The notes: a model not told the origin generated them from the sequence alone. A stretch of DNA of 44,766 bases from Devosia psychrophila (GCF_000971275.1 NZ_LAPV01000125.1:1-44766), one strand, 5' to 3'; positions 18,937 through 27,610 are shown, counted from the stretch's first letter. Translations and numbers: made by a program.

Positions 18937-19654
18937 CTTCGTCCCCCAGATAGGCGCGGATGACTTCGGGGTCGGCCAGCACCTCGGCGGTCGGGCCATC
19001 GGCGATCTTGCTGCCGGCATTCATGACTATGCAGCGCGTGCAGAGCGCCCGCACGGCATCCATGACATGCTCCACCAGCAGGATGGTGATGCCGCGCTGA
19101 CGCAACGACGTAATAAGGTCGATGCCGGCGCGCAATTCGGTCGGGTTGAGGCCGGCGAGCCACTCGTCGAGCAGCAGCAGCTTTGGATCGCTGGCGAGGG
19201 CGCGCGCCAGCTCCATGCGCTTGAGGTCGATATAGGTGAGGCTGTCGGCCGGTTGGCTGGCGCGGCCGGCAAGACCCACATCGGCCAGGAGGGTGTCGAT
19301 ATGGGCTGCGGCGGCCTTGCCCCAGAGCGGGGTCTGGCGGAAGGCGAGGGCGGCCAGCACGTTGTCGCCCACTGACAGGGAGGGGAGGACGCGTACGAGC
19401 TGAAAGGTGCGGGCCACGCCGCGATGGGCGATGCGTTCGGGACCGAGCCTGCTGATGGCATCGCCACTCAGGGCAATGGTGCCACCGCTGACCCGCAGAT
19501 AGCCCGAAATCATGTTGAGCGCGGTGGTCTTGCCTGAACCGTTGGGCCCAAGCAGGCCGACGGTCTCGCCTTCGAGCAGATCGAAGCTCAGCCCGTTGAC
19601 GGCGGTGAGCCCGCCGAAGCGCTTGGTAACGCCGTTGAGTGAAAGGAGGTTCAC
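18929..19654 (-). CDS. livG: Branched-chain-type ABC transporter ATPase LivG
   Basis: A 241-residue ATPase with Walker A GPNGSGKTT, the LivG-specific GVARTFQLVRVLPSLSV segment, and LLLLDEWLAGLNPTEL where Walker B normally reads DEP. Here the proline after the catalytic Glu is Trp, as in a subset of LivG proteins. The start is a GTG at 19654 that overlaps the LivM stop (GTGA) and is preceded by AAGGAGG (19662-19668). The open frame upstream of it has no such signal. Confidence 0.9.
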
Positions 19655-20567
19655 GAACGGGCCTCCTTGCGGGTGAGGCGGCACCACAGGCTTTCGCCGG
19701 CCGCCAGCACGCCATTGGGCAGCAAGAAGACGATGGCGATGAACAACAGGCCCAGGATGATCGAATAATGGTTCGGGAAATTGGCGGAGAGCCATTCGAA
19801 CAGCAGGAACAGCGGGATGGCGCCAAGCAGCGGGCCGAACAGGCGATTGGGTCCGCCGAGCAGGGCCATGATGACGACGAGGAAGCTGGTGGTCGGATTG
19901 AACACGATGGATGGCTCGATATAAGTCCAGCGTGGCGCCTGGATGGCGCCTGCCAGCGTCATGATCATACAGGAGATGGAAAACAGCGTCAGCTTGGTGC
20001 TGGCGATGCGGACGCCGAGATGGCTGGCCACCACCGGATCGTCACCGATGACGCGGAGGGCCAGGCCAATGCGCGACTGGCGCACCCAGAAGGCGATGGC
20101 CAGCGTGGCCGCCATGAGCGCCAGCAATTGCCAATAGATGTGCTCGGGCCCTAGCGGCAGGAAGACGTAGCGGCCCAGGGTGCGGTGACGTTGACCTCGT
20201 AGTAGGTCACGAGCTGGCGCACCAGTTCGGTGAGGCCGAAGGTGAAGATGACGAAATAGATTCCGGCCAGGCGCAGCGTCGCGAGGCCGACCAGCAGGGC
20301 GACGATCACACCCACGCAGGCCGCAGCCAGCAGCACCAGCGGGTAGGGCAAAACCTCGCTCAGCACCGCGACCGTATAGGCGCCGAGGCCGAAGAAGGCG
20401 ACGGTGGCGAGCGAAATGTAGCGGGTGGGACCCGAGAACATCGCCCAGGCGGTGGCGAGCACGCCATAGCCGAGGATGCCGATCATCAAGCCGAGCGGGT
20501 AGGGGCCGACAAGACCCGGAACGAAGGTGAGCGCGACAAGCACGACAAGGGCAAGGATGAATTTCAC
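19651..20567 (-). pseudogene. livM: LivM permease gene with one frameshift
   Basis: The GTG at 20567 overlaps the LivH stop (GTGA). The N-terminal half reads as a normal LivM (LALVVLVALTFVPGLVGPYP through LAGIYFVIFTFGLTELVRQL) up to about 20185, where the frame runs into TAG at 20151-20153. The downstream half (residues from GRYVFLPLGPEHIYW to the end at 19651) continues in another frame with good LivM sequence (GALRVIGDDPVVASHLGVR-like region, LGGPNRLFGPLLGAIPLF). Inserting one base in the GTCACCGCACCCTGGG run near 20184 restores a continuous permease of about 305 residues. It may be a real mutation or a sequencing error. Confidence 0.85.
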
Positions 20568-21436
20568 CGTGCGGCCTTTCCGAACAGACCCTGCGGCCGC
20601 ACGACGAGCACGGCGAGGAAGATGAGATAGGTGGCAGCCAGCGTCAGCCCCGGATCGATGAAACTCGATACCAGCGTTTCGACCAGCCCGAGGATCAGCC
20701 CGGCAGCGAGCGCGCCCATCAGATTGCCGACCCCGCCCATGATGACCACGATCAGCGCCTTCATGGTGAAGACGACGCCCATGGTGGCCGAAAAGGTCAG
20801 ATACATCGACACCACGACGCCACCGGCTGCGGCAAGCGCGCCGCCCAGCGCAAAGGCGAAGCGGGCAACGCTGTCGACATTGATTCCGACCAGCGGCGCG
20901 GAGGCCGGATTGGCGGCGACCGCGCGGATCACTGTGCCGAAGCGGGTGCGGGTCAACACCAGCCACAGGCCAAGCCCGAAAACGATGGCCAGCACGAAGG
21001 CCAGCAGGCGATTGGCCGCGATTGTGGTGCCAAGGACATCGACCGGTATGGCGAGGAAATTGTAGCTCATGAAGCCTGAACCGAAGATCACCAGGGCCAC
21101 GCCTTGAATGACGAAGAGCAGGCCGAAGGTGGCGAGGATGGAGTCGCCTTCAAGGCGGCCGCGATCGCGGGAACGGCGGGCTAGCGGCTGTAGCAGTATG
21201 GCGTAGATCAGCCAGCTCAGCGCGAAGCCGGCGGGGACGACGATGAGCATGCCGAGAATAGGGTTGATGCGCAGCGCCGTGAACAGCACGAAGGCGCCGA
21301 AGCTGGCGGCGATGATGATATCGCCATAAGCCAGGTTCATGATGCGCGCGACGCCATATTGCAGCGTCAGGCCCATAGCGACGAGGGCATAGGTGCCCCC
21401 GAGGACGAGGCCAGTGAGAATGGCGCTGAGCAGCAT
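20564..21436 (-). CDS. livH: Branched-chain-type ABC permease LivH
   Basis: A 290-residue permease with eight or so membrane helices. It has the LivH hallmarks GLVLGGTYALVAMGLTLQYG, MNLAYGDIIIAASFGAF, VIRAVAANPASAPLVGIN and MKALIVVIMGGVGNLMGALA. It is intact, starts 180 bases after the binding-protein stop and overlaps livM by four bases. It would normally form the channel with LivM, which is frameshifted here. Confidence 0.92.
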   Translation of the reverse strand: MLLSAILTGLVLGGTYALVAMGLTLQYGVARIMNLAYGDIIIAASFGAFVLFTALRINPILGMLIVVPAGFALSWLIYAILLQPLARRSRDRGRLEGDSILATFGLLFVIQGVALVIFGSGFMSYNFLAIPVDVLGTTIAANRLLAFVLAIVFGLGLWLVLTRTRFGTVIRAVAANPASAPLVGINVDSVARFAFALGGALAAAGGVVVSMYLTFSATMGVVFTMKALIVVIMGGVGNLMGALAAGLILGLVETLVSSFIDPGLTLAATYLIFLAVLVVRPQGLFGKAAR

Positions 21437-21498
21437 GGGTGTCTCTGGTGGTTGGGCGGAAAGCAGTGCAGTCTGGACCGAGACCGTCGGTCTGTCGC

Positions 21499-21615
21499 CA
21501 CCTCTCCCTTTTGGGGGGAGAGGTCGACCCTTTTGGGTCGGGTGAGGGCGCCTTCACAGGACGTGATGCCTGGGGAAGAACCTTCACCTCTCCCCCAAAG
21601 GGAGAGGTGAAGGTT
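21499..21615. repeat. Cluster of CACCTCTCCC hairpins between livK-like gene and livH
   Basis: Three inverted repeats follow one another: CACCTCTCCC with GGGGAGAGGT (21499-21523), CGACCC with GGGTCG (about 21525-21540), and a perfect 16-bp stem AACCTTCACCTCTCCC / GGGAGAGGTGAAGGTT (21579-21594 and 21600-21615, loop CCAAA). The last one abuts the stop codon of the binding-protein gene. The sequence resembles dispersed REP-like elements of rhizobial genomes and may also stabilise the binding-protein mRNA or attenuate the downstream genes. Confidence 0.7.
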
Positions 21616-21616
21616 C

Positions 21617-22852
21617 CTAAGCCGCCGGAATCCAGGCGGGCTTCGGCACGACGGGATCGCGGCTGCCGTCCCGCTCCGTATGCGCCAGGCCGACAAATTT
21701 GCCATCCTGCCACTGGCCGACGGTCCACAGGCTGCGCAACTGGTTGTCCACCAGCTTCACCTTGCCGATCACGGTGTCGAACTCGCCGGTCGAAATCTCG
21801 GCAGAGATCGCCTCGCGGTCGATGTCACCGACACGCTCGATGGCCTGCTGCAGGATTTCCAGACTCGCATAGGTGATGGCGCTGGCCCAGCTGTCGGGCG
21901 CCTGGCCGTTGAGCGCGGTGTGGCGCTCGAAATAAGCGACGAGGGCTTCGCTGTCGGGATCAATGCCACCGACGCCCATGACGCCATTGTGGTTCGGGCC
22001 GGCAATGCCCGGATAGATCGGGAAGGCGGTGCCAACGCCGAGATAGAACACCTTGGGGCTGAAGTTGGCGACCACCGACTGCTGGGTCAGTGCGAAGGTA
22101 TCGGGCGGATAGGAGAAGGCGACGAAAGTATCGACGCCCAGCCCCGAGACCTCGTTGATGATCGGAGCAAAGTCGGAAGTGCCGAGCGGATAGGTCTTGT
22201 CATAGACCAGTTCGAACCCGGCTTCGGTGAAGGCGGGTGTGGCCGCCTTGGACAGGTCGATGCCGAAGCCATCGGCAACCGAGGCGATAGCGACCTTGTT
22301 ATTGATGGTGCCGGCGTCGCGCTGCTTGACCAGCAATTGCACCAGCGCATTGGCATAGTCGTGCCCGCCGCCCAGCATCCAGAAGCTGTGCTTCCAGCGG
22401 GCAGCCAGTTGCGGCGCCATGTCGGTGACGGCTGTGCCGGCCAGTTGGGGATAGCCGAAGCGGTCAAAGGTGGGCCCGGAGGCTAGGTTGGCGCCCGTGC
22501 CCCAGGTGGGCAAGATAAAGTCGACATTGTCCTGCGTGGCGAGCCGCTCGATGGCGCGTACGGTTTCCTCGGCGGCAGAACGGTCGTCATATTCGGTGAC
22601 TTCGAGCGGCAGCGTGACGCCGATCTTGCTGAGCGTGATGCCACCGGCCTTGTTCACGTCATCGACCCACAGCAGGTAATTGGGCGTGGTCGAGATGCCA
22701 GCGCCGGCCGCGTTCGCGCCGGTCTTGGAAATGGCGTAGCCGATGCGAATGGCGGTGCGATCCTGCGCCAGCACCGGCAGACCGGCCAAAGCGCTGGCCA
22801 GGGCGCTGACACCCATGCCCTGCAAGACGGCTCTACGGCTAATAGTGGTCAT
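21617..22852 (-). CDS. Branched-chain-type ABC substrate-binding protein (Peripla_BP_6)
   Basis: A 411-residue periplasmic protein with a twin-arginine-like leader (MTTISRRAVLQGMGVSALAS, then LPVLAQ). The mature part is a LivJ/LivK-type two-lobe binding protein (IRIGYAISKTGANAAGAG; VTEYDDRSAAEETVRAIERL; ASVADGFGIDLSKAATPAF). It heads the operon of livH, livM, livG, livF and aldehyde dehydrogenase, and is divergent from an AraC regulator. Members of this family bind amino acids, amides, or aromatic acids; the neighbouring dehydrogenase favours an aromatic or aldehyde-yielding ligand, which is an inference. Confidence 0.9.
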   Translation of the reverse strand: MTTISRRAVLQGMGVSALASALAGLPVLAQDRTAIRIGYAISKTGANAAGAGISTTPNYLLWVDDVNKAGGITLSKIGVTLPLEVTEYDDRSAAEETVRAIERLATQDNVDFILPTWGTGANLASGPTFDRFGYPQLAGTAVTDMAPQLAARWKHSFWMLGGGHDYANALVQLLVKQRDAGTINNKVAIASVADGFGIDLSKAATPAFTEAGFELVYDKTYPLGTSDFAPIINEVSGLGVDTFVAFSYPPDTFALTQQSVVANFSPKVFYLGVGTAFPIYPGIAGPNHNGVMGVGGIDPDSEALVAYFERHTALNGQAPDSWASAITYASLEILQQAIERVGDIDREAISAEISTGEFDTVIGKVKLVDNQLRSLWTVGQWQDGKFVGLAHTERDGSRDPVVPKPAWIPAA

Positions 22853-23039
22853 AGCTTCCTCCTCCTGCCCGTCGCTGCGGGCGCTCCCAAAGCGGACCGG
22901 CGCCGACCTTCTTGGGTCATTGTGGCGTGCCGTTCCGTCCTTGCCAGAACGGTAGAGCGAAGCGGGTTACGATAAAATAGACATTGCAGAGAGATAAATG
23001 TACTTTTGAGGCTCGATTTGGCCGTTTCAGAGGTGCCTC

Positions 23040-23918
23040 ATGAACCAGCACGGCCCCGGCCTGGTACAGGACGTTGAGGTCGAGGATGTTGCAGGATCGC
23101 TCTCGGTGGCCGAGTGGGATTTTGCCGCGGCCCGGGCGCGGCTTGGAGCACATGGTTTCGTGCTGGCGTCCGGCGGTGGTATGGTGCGCCTTGGTGGCGC
23201 GACGACTACGATAGAGGCGCCGTGCGTCATCTGGTTGCCGAGCGGGCTGGCCGGCAGCGTCAGGCTGGACGCAGGCGCACGCGGCGTGGCTATGACGGTA
23301 TCTGACGCGGCGCTGGGGCGGGTCGTGCCGGCCAGCTCGATTGCCGTCCCATTGCGGCAGGCCATCGATAGACCGCTGCTGGGCATTCGCATAGACGCGG
23401 CTGCGGCGCGTGGCGTCATCCGCGACCTCGAGGACATGCGGCGCGAGGCGCTCGACGACCTGCCCGGGATGCGCGAGGCGATCATGAGCCGGCTATGCCT
23501 GGTGCTGATTGCATTCTGGCGGATGGGCGGGGTCGCCGCGCAGCCGCAGGCCTCGCCGCGCGTGCTGGTGCAGGGCTTCTTGCAACTGGTCGAACTCAAT
23601 GCAAGGGCGCAATGGCGTGTGGCGGACTATGCACGAACCATGGGCATTTCCACCGACCGGCTAACCACGGCCATCCGCCGCGCCACCGGGCAATCGCCGC
23701 TGGAACTGCTGCATGGCCGGTTGCTGCAGGACGCCGAGGGACTGCTGGAGCGCTCATCGTTGCAGGTCAGCGAAATAGCCGACGCGCTGGGTTTTCGCGA
23801 TGCCGGCTATTTTAACCGCTTCTTTTCCCGGCTCAACGGCGTGTCGCCCGGCCGTTATCGCCAGCAGGTGCAAAAACTGCGAGCCGCACGCGACAAGTCT
23901 TACGCAGCCTGGCCCTGA
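23040..23918 (+). CDS. AraC-family transcriptional regulator
   Basis: A 292-residue regulator. Its N-terminal 170 residues are a cupin-like sensor domain of no recognised ligand class, and the C-terminal 100 residues carry the double helix-turn-helix (WRVADYARTMGISTDRLTTA; LQVSEIADALGFRDAGYFNR with FFSRLNGVSPGRYRQQ). The gene is divergent from the livK-like operon with 187 bases between, so it is the probable activator of that operon. The intergenic region also holds AAAGCGGAC (22889-22897), a half copy of the dispersed repeat. Confidence 0.88.
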   Translation: MNQHGPGLVQDVEVEDVAGSLSVAEWDFAAARARLGAHGFVLASGGGMVRLGGATTTIEAPCVIWLPSGLAGSVRLDAGARGVAMTVSDAALGRVVPASSIAVPLRQAIDRPLLGIRIDAAAARGVIRDLEDMRREALDDLPGMREAIMSRLCLVLIAFWRMGGVAAQPQASPRVLVQGFLQLVELNARAQWRVADYARTMGISTDRLTTAIRRATGQSPLELLHGRLLQDAEGLLERSSLQVSEIADALGFRDAGYFNRFFSRLNGVSPGRYRQQVQKLRAARDKSYAAWP

Positions 23919-24246
23919 CATGGCTGCAAGGCCATTTGCCGCGTGCGATAATCCATCTCAGCGATCAATGGTGACATTGGTCCCGCCGATCATGAAACGC
24001 TCGAAGAAGCTCGCCAGCTCTGCATGCGCATCCTGGCAGCCCGACCTCGGTTTCGCGCAGGCGGGCAGTAGTGTCTGCTGATGATCGATGGGCCCGACGC
24101 TCTTTGCAGACGCCGAAATTGCGGATCACCTATCGTGTAGCCATTGAGATGAAACCGCATGTCTTTCGCCTCCCCAGCGATCTGTCAGAGCCTCCGTCGC
24201 TGTGCAGCAATATAGATGATAGGATGAACACTGATAATCAGTATGC
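23919..24246. other. Stretch without a recognisable gene between araC and marR
   Basis: No frame on either strand resembles a known family. A minus-strand frame ending at 23958 (ELASFFERFMIGGTNVTIDR) looks protein-like but is short, lacks a start and could be a relic. The right end contains the marR promoter region. Confidence 0.45.
24230..24242. promoter_or_regulatory. Perfect palindrome ACTGATAATCAGT upstream of marR
   Basis: A 13-base palindrome, ACTGAT-A-ATCAGT, lies 35 bases before the marR ATG in an AT-rich promoter region. Size and place suit an autoregulatory MarR operator. No experimental site is known to me for this protein. Confidence 0.5.
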
Positions 24247-24276
24247 TTGTCAATTTGTTGGGATTTTCTGGATAGC

Positions 24277-24747
24277 ATGGTAGCGAAGCTAGACGATATG
24301 CCAGGCCATCTTGTGCGGCGCTTTCACCAGATCACGGTCGCAATTTTTCATGCCGAAATGGCCAAACTGGATAGCGATATTACGCCCGTTCAGTATGCGG
24401 TGCTGGCCACCGTCCTGGAAAATGAGGGTATCGACCAGGCGACCCTGGCGGGTCTGATCGCCTATGACCGAACTACGATCGGCGGCGTGATCGATCGCCT
24501 GGTGCAGAGAAACTGGCTGGTGCGCGAAGTGAACGGCAATGACCGCCGCGCCCATTCGCTGCGCGGTACAGTGGAAGCAAAGCAGATCATCGACAGGATT
24601 GCGCCGGGCGTCGAGCGGGCGCAGCAGGTCATGCTGCAGGGACTGGCCCACGATGAAGCGAGCGAACTCATGCGCCTGCTAGGCAGGGCGGTCACGGCAG
24701 CCAATGACCTCAGCCGGGCCCCGCTAAGGTCAAAGCCCGAACGCTAA
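24277..24747 (+). CDS. MarR-family transcriptional regulator
   Basis: A 156-residue winged-helix protein. The core (ITPVQYAVLATVLENEGIDQ, LAGLIAYDRTTIGGVIDRLV, the NGNDRRAHSLRGT wing) is MarR, and flanking helices would form the dimer interface. The frame opens at a TTG at 24247, but the ATG at 24277 leaves the palindrome upstream and gives the usual length. No catabolic target adjoins it: the next gene downstream is the broken NicO exporter on the other strand. A phenolic ligand is common in the family but cannot be seen. Confidence 0.85.
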   Translation: MVAKLDDMPGHLVRRFHQITVAIFHAEMAKLDSDITPVQYAVLATVLENEGIDQATLAGLIAYDRTTIGGVIDRLVQRNWLVREVNGNDRRAHSLRGTVEAKQIIDRIAPGVERAQQVMLQGLAHDEASELMRLLGRAVTAANDLSRAPLRSKPER

Positions 24748-24777
24748 TCACCGCGCGTTTCTGCGGACGCATGTTGT

Positions 24778-25181
24778 TTAGGTACGAACGGTGGTGCCCT
24801 TCAACCTAAACAGCGGTCCGGGTTCGCTGAGGCTGATCATGTCGAGAAGTGGCGCCTGGCCGGCCCCGACAATGGTGCGCGTCACCAACGCGGTGGCGGT
24901 CACCGCGAGGATGACTGCTGACGCGATATGGGTGACGGCGAGAACGCCGGCGGTGGCCAGCCGCGCCAGCGCGACTCGTTGGAACCGACGAGATAGCTCG
25001 CCAACACTGACTTGCTGTGACCCGGCGTCATTGCATGGGCAAGGCCGAACACAACGCCCAATGGCAGGATCGCCAGCAACGCGGCCCAGTCATGGGATTG
25101 CGCGAAGCTGGCGATCCGATCGGCAAAAGTGTCATGGATAGATGTCTGGATGTCGTAGAGGAACGCCAGGATCCGACCCAT
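24778..25181 (-). pseudogene. NicO/RcnA-type Ni/Co exporter gene, frameshifted and truncated
   Basis: The ATG at 25181 shares a base with the dmeF stop (TGATG). The first 65 or so residues are sound (LAILPLGVVFGLAHAMTPGH, SKSVLASYLVG), matching the HX4D-like and GHSK features of the NicO family. The frame is lost near 24971; one missing base restores LARLATAGVLAVTHIASAVI and LAVTATALVTRTIVGAGQAP, then the sequence ends at a stop at 24778-24780. A full NicO protein is 250-350 residues, so the C-terminal half is missing too. It was probably the third gene of the dmeRF operon. Confidence 0.75.
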
Positions 25182-26596
25182 CAGTGCTGGTGCTCGGGCT
25201 CGGCCATGTGGAACGGGAGCTCGAGCTTTTCACCCGAATTGGCCAGAACGAGGGTCGCATCGAATTCATGCGGCTCTTCCGGAGCGACACTGCTCTGGTA
25301 GGTCCGTGCTGCGCCGGGCGCTGGGTCCAGCACAAGGACTTCCGGACCGTTGGGGCGATGGATGACGACGCTGGCCTCGAGGGTGACCGGCCCGCGCGCG
25401 AGGCGTAGCCGCATCCGCTCGCCATCGGCGGTGTCGACGATGGAGAGCGTCCCCTGGCCCAGTTCGTTGTCGAAACTGAACGGCTCGGGTGCGTGGTGGT
25501 GGTCACTCCATCCGTGCGGCTGCGGGTGGTCAAGCGCGCCACTCGGGTTGGGATGCGGGTGGTCGTGCCCGCCGTGGGAGTCGGCAGTCTCCCGCGCTTC
25601 GATAGCCGCCGAAAGATCAGCGGACTCGAACCGCACATTGACGACGCTCATGGCCGGCATGTGGGCAAAGAGCTCGGAGCGAAGCTGCGCCGCGATCGCC
25701 TGGGCCTCGACAAGCGAGAGCTTGGGATCCACCTCGATGGCGATTTCGGTATGGAGCTTGTGGCCGTGCCAGCGCGCCTTGACGTCAGGGAGCGAGACAA
25801 TGCCCGGCACATGCTCGGCCGCGTGCCGGATCTCCTCGATCGTGCCCGGTTCAAGTCCGTCAAGCATGCGGGTGAACACCGACTTTGCCGACTGCCAGAC
25901 AATGCCGAAGATGGCGAACGTGATGAGCAGGCCCACGATAGGGTCGGCCAGCGGGAAGCCCATCCCGACGCCGATTGCCCCGGCAACCACAGCGAGGCTG
26001 GTCAGCCCGTCCGTCCGGGCATGGTAGCCGTCGGCGATCAGGGCTGCGCTGTTGATTTCGCGTCCGACGCGGATGCGGAACACGGCTACCGCTTCGTTTC
26101 CGACGAAGCCGACGACGCCGGCGATCGCCACCCACACGATATTGGTGATCGGCATCGGCTCAACCAGCCGGTGGATGGCCTCGTAACCGGCGAAGACCGC
26201 ACTGAACAGGATGATGAGGACGATTAGAACTCCGGCGATATCCTCGACCTTGCCGTAGCCATAGTTGAACGTTGCATTGGGTTTGCGCCGCGCCAGGACG
26301 AAGGCTACCCAGAGGGGGATGGCGGTGGCGGCGTCGCCGATATTGTGCACCGTGTCGGCGAGCAGCGCGACGCTGCCCGAGACCGCCACTACGGCGAGCT
26401 GCAATACCGCGGTTATCGCAAGGATAACAAAAGACCATTTGATTGCCCAGATGCCGCGGCCAGTGGTGGCTATGGTGGCATCCATCACGCCATGCGTGTG
26501 ACCGTGTCCGCCGTCCTCGCCGTGGCCATGGCCGTGGGCGCCATGCCCACCATACCCGGCTCCGCCAAAGCCGAACCATTTCAAAACCTTGTTCAT
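25181..26596 (-). CDS. dmeF: DmeF-like cation diffusion facilitator (Co/Ni efflux) with C-terminal extension
   Basis: A 471-residue inner-membrane antiporter. The N-terminus is His/Gly-rich (GGHGAHGHGHGEDGGHGHTH), then six membrane helices. The metal site is visible as His and Asp in ADTVHNIGDA (helix 2) and in ADGYHARTDG (helix 5). A cytoplasmic ferredoxin-like domain (LHTEIAIEVDP) follows, then a second His-rich linker (about 339-369, HGGHDHPHPNP) and a further 102 residues of beta-rich sequence from PEPFSFDNEL to the end. Common CDF proteins stop before this extension. It lies behind a DmeR-type repressor, as in rhizobial dmeRF operons that resist Co and Ni. Confidence 0.88.
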   Translation of the reverse strand: MNKVLKWFGFGGAGYGGHGAHGHGHGEDGGHGHTHGVMDATIATTGRGIWAIKWSFVILAITAVLQLAVVAVSGSVALLADTVHNIGDAATAIPLWVAFVLARRKPNATFNYGYGKVEDIAGVLIVLIILFSAVFAGYEAIHRLVEPMPITNIVWVAIAGVVGFVGNEAVAVFRIRVGREINSAALIADGYHARTDGLTSLAVVAGAIGVGMGFPLADPIVGLLITFAIFGIVWQSAKSVFTRMLDGLEPGTIEEIRHAAEHVPGIVSLPDVKARWHGHKLHTEIAIEVDPKLSLVEAQAIAAQLRSELFAHMPAMSVVNVRFESADLSAAIEARETADSHGGHDHPHPNPSGALDHPQPHGWSDHHHAPEPFSFDNELGQGTLSIVDTADGERMRLRLARGPVTLEASVVIHRPNGPEVLVLDPAPGAARTYQSSVAPEEPHEFDATLVLANSGEKLELPFHMAEPEHQH

Positions 26597-26604
26597 GGCT
26601 GTCC

Positions 26605-26868
26605 CTAAAGGTATTTCGCGAGTTGCTTAAACTCGCTGACAGTTGATCCCGCGCTGTGCCCGTGGCCCACTTCATCCATGAGACAGTGCTCGATGTGATC
26701 TTGGATCAGCTCGCGCTTGGCATTGGTGATAGCGCTCTCGACCGCAAAAAGTTGTTGAGCGAGGTCGACGCACGGCCGCTCGGCCTCAATCATCGAAATG
26801 ACCGAAGCCAGATGCCCATGGGCGCGTTTGAGGCGCTTGATAATGTCCGGATGTGAGCTGTGTCCCAT
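26605..26868 (-). CDS. dmeR: DmeR-like CsoR/RcnR-family metal-sensing repressor
   Basis: An 87-residue all-helical repressor of the CsoR/RcnR (DUF156) family. The candidate metal ligands are His3, Cys33, His58 and Cys62 (sequence DHIEHC), a hybrid of RcnR (His-Cys-His-His) and CsoR (Cys-His-Cys). It is followed eight bases later by dmeF, and a dyad lies just upstream of its start. Co/Ni sensing is inferred from this context. A different metal cannot be excluded, because the fourth ligand is Cys and not His. Confidence 0.87.
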   Translation of the reverse strand: MGHSSHPDIIKRLKRAHGHLASVISMIEAERPCVDLAQQLFAVESAITNAKRELIQDHIEHCLMDEVGHGHSAGSTVSEFKQLAKYL

Positions 26869-26874
26869 GACTCC

Positions 26875-26898
26875 TATCCTATCCTAGGGGACAGGATA
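26875..26898. promoter_or_regulatory. Putative DmeR operator (TATCCT repeats)
   Basis: TATCCT occurs in tandem at 26875-26880 and 26880-26885, and AGGATA lies at 26893-26898, giving TATCCT-AGGGGAC-AGGATA. A G-tract between inverted AT-containing arms is typical of RcnR/CsoR-type sites. It ends seven bases before the dmeR start codon on the coding side, so bound protein would block dmeR and dmeF. Confidence 0.6.
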
Positions 26899-27256
26899 GA
26901 CAAGGGCGACTTTGCCGCAGCCTGCGGCCTGCCAGTGGCGCTCGGTTAAGCTCGTTGCATTTTCGCGGTTATGAGCTCTGCCGATCCGCCACCTGAGGGG
27001 CAATCTCAGCCGACGCCTCATCAGGGATCGGAAATAGCCAGCAGAGGTTGGTCGCATGGGGTGCGCGTCCCAGGAACCGCTGCTGTTCGGTCTTTAGGAA
27101 TTTCCGCATGGCAGGTAGCAGCCAACAGTGTGTCGATTGAGCGCCGCCCCGGCGCTTCAACCGAAAGCCGACCTCTACGCTGTACCCAATTTGAGGGGAG
27201 ACCACCAATGGCCGTGCCGAATGTCCGTCATGCTAGGAACCCCAACCGCAAATGCA
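26899..27256. other. Stretch without a recognisable gene between dmeR and bigR
   Basis: About 360 bases. The left end holds the dmeR promoter. A minus-strand frame of 79 codons (26969-27208) and overlapping plus-strand frames show no family resemblance and no convincing ribosome site. Nothing else is visible. Confidence 0.5.
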
Positions 27257-27571
27257 TCAGCCAACGGCAGCGAGCTGCGGCACGCAGTAAATCGCATGAA
27301 GCGTTGTCAAGACACGGGTAACCGGCTCTGAAGCTAGCCGATAGTAGATGGTTTGGCCCTCCCGGCGCGTTTTCACCAGACCAAGCGCCCGCAACTTCGA
27401 AAGATGTTGCGACAGCGGCGACTGCTCGAGCCCGACGATCCTGGAGAGTTCACTGACGCTGCGCTCTTGTTCCAACAGATTGCACAGGATCAAAAGTCGT
27501 TTTGGGTTCGCCATGGCCGTGAGCAGCTGCGCCGCTTCTTCGGCCCGAGGTTCAAGGTCAGTGATGTTCAT
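27257..27571 (-). CDS. bigR: BigR/SqrR-like ArsR-family persulfide-sensing repressor
   Basis: A 104-residue winged-helix protein of the ArsR family (SVSELSRIVGLEQSPLSQHL and SKLRALGLVKTRREGQTIYY). Two cysteines sit where BigR and SqrR have their redox pair: Cys30 (LLILCNLLEQE) and Cys96 (HAIYCVP). In those proteins persulfide or polysulfide links the two and releases DNA. The frame is open to 27631, but those extra codons cover a palindromic operator, so the ATG at 27571 is chosen. It is divergent from the sulfur operon it should control. Confidence 0.85.
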   Translation of the reverse strand: MNITDLEPRAEEAAQLLTAMANPKRLLILCNLLEQERSVSELSRIVGLEQSPLSQHLSKLRALGLVKTRREGQTIYYRLASEPVTRVLTTLHAIYCVPQLAAVG

Positions 27572-27610
27572 GTTGCAACTTTGATCCGCTTTCACCGTTG
27601 ACACATTAGA

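Noticed and set aside
21499..21615. Riboswitch or sRNA candidate
   Set aside because: The stems are simple inverted repeats of REP type with no conserved aptamer features visible.
23958..24150. Minus-strand frame ending in ELASFFERFMIGGTNVTIDR
   Set aside because: It looks protein-like but is short, has no start and matched no family I know; left as an unassigned possible relic.
26969..27208. 79-codon minus-strand frame between dmeR and bigR
   Set aside because: No domain, no ribosome site and overlapping equally long frames on the other strand.
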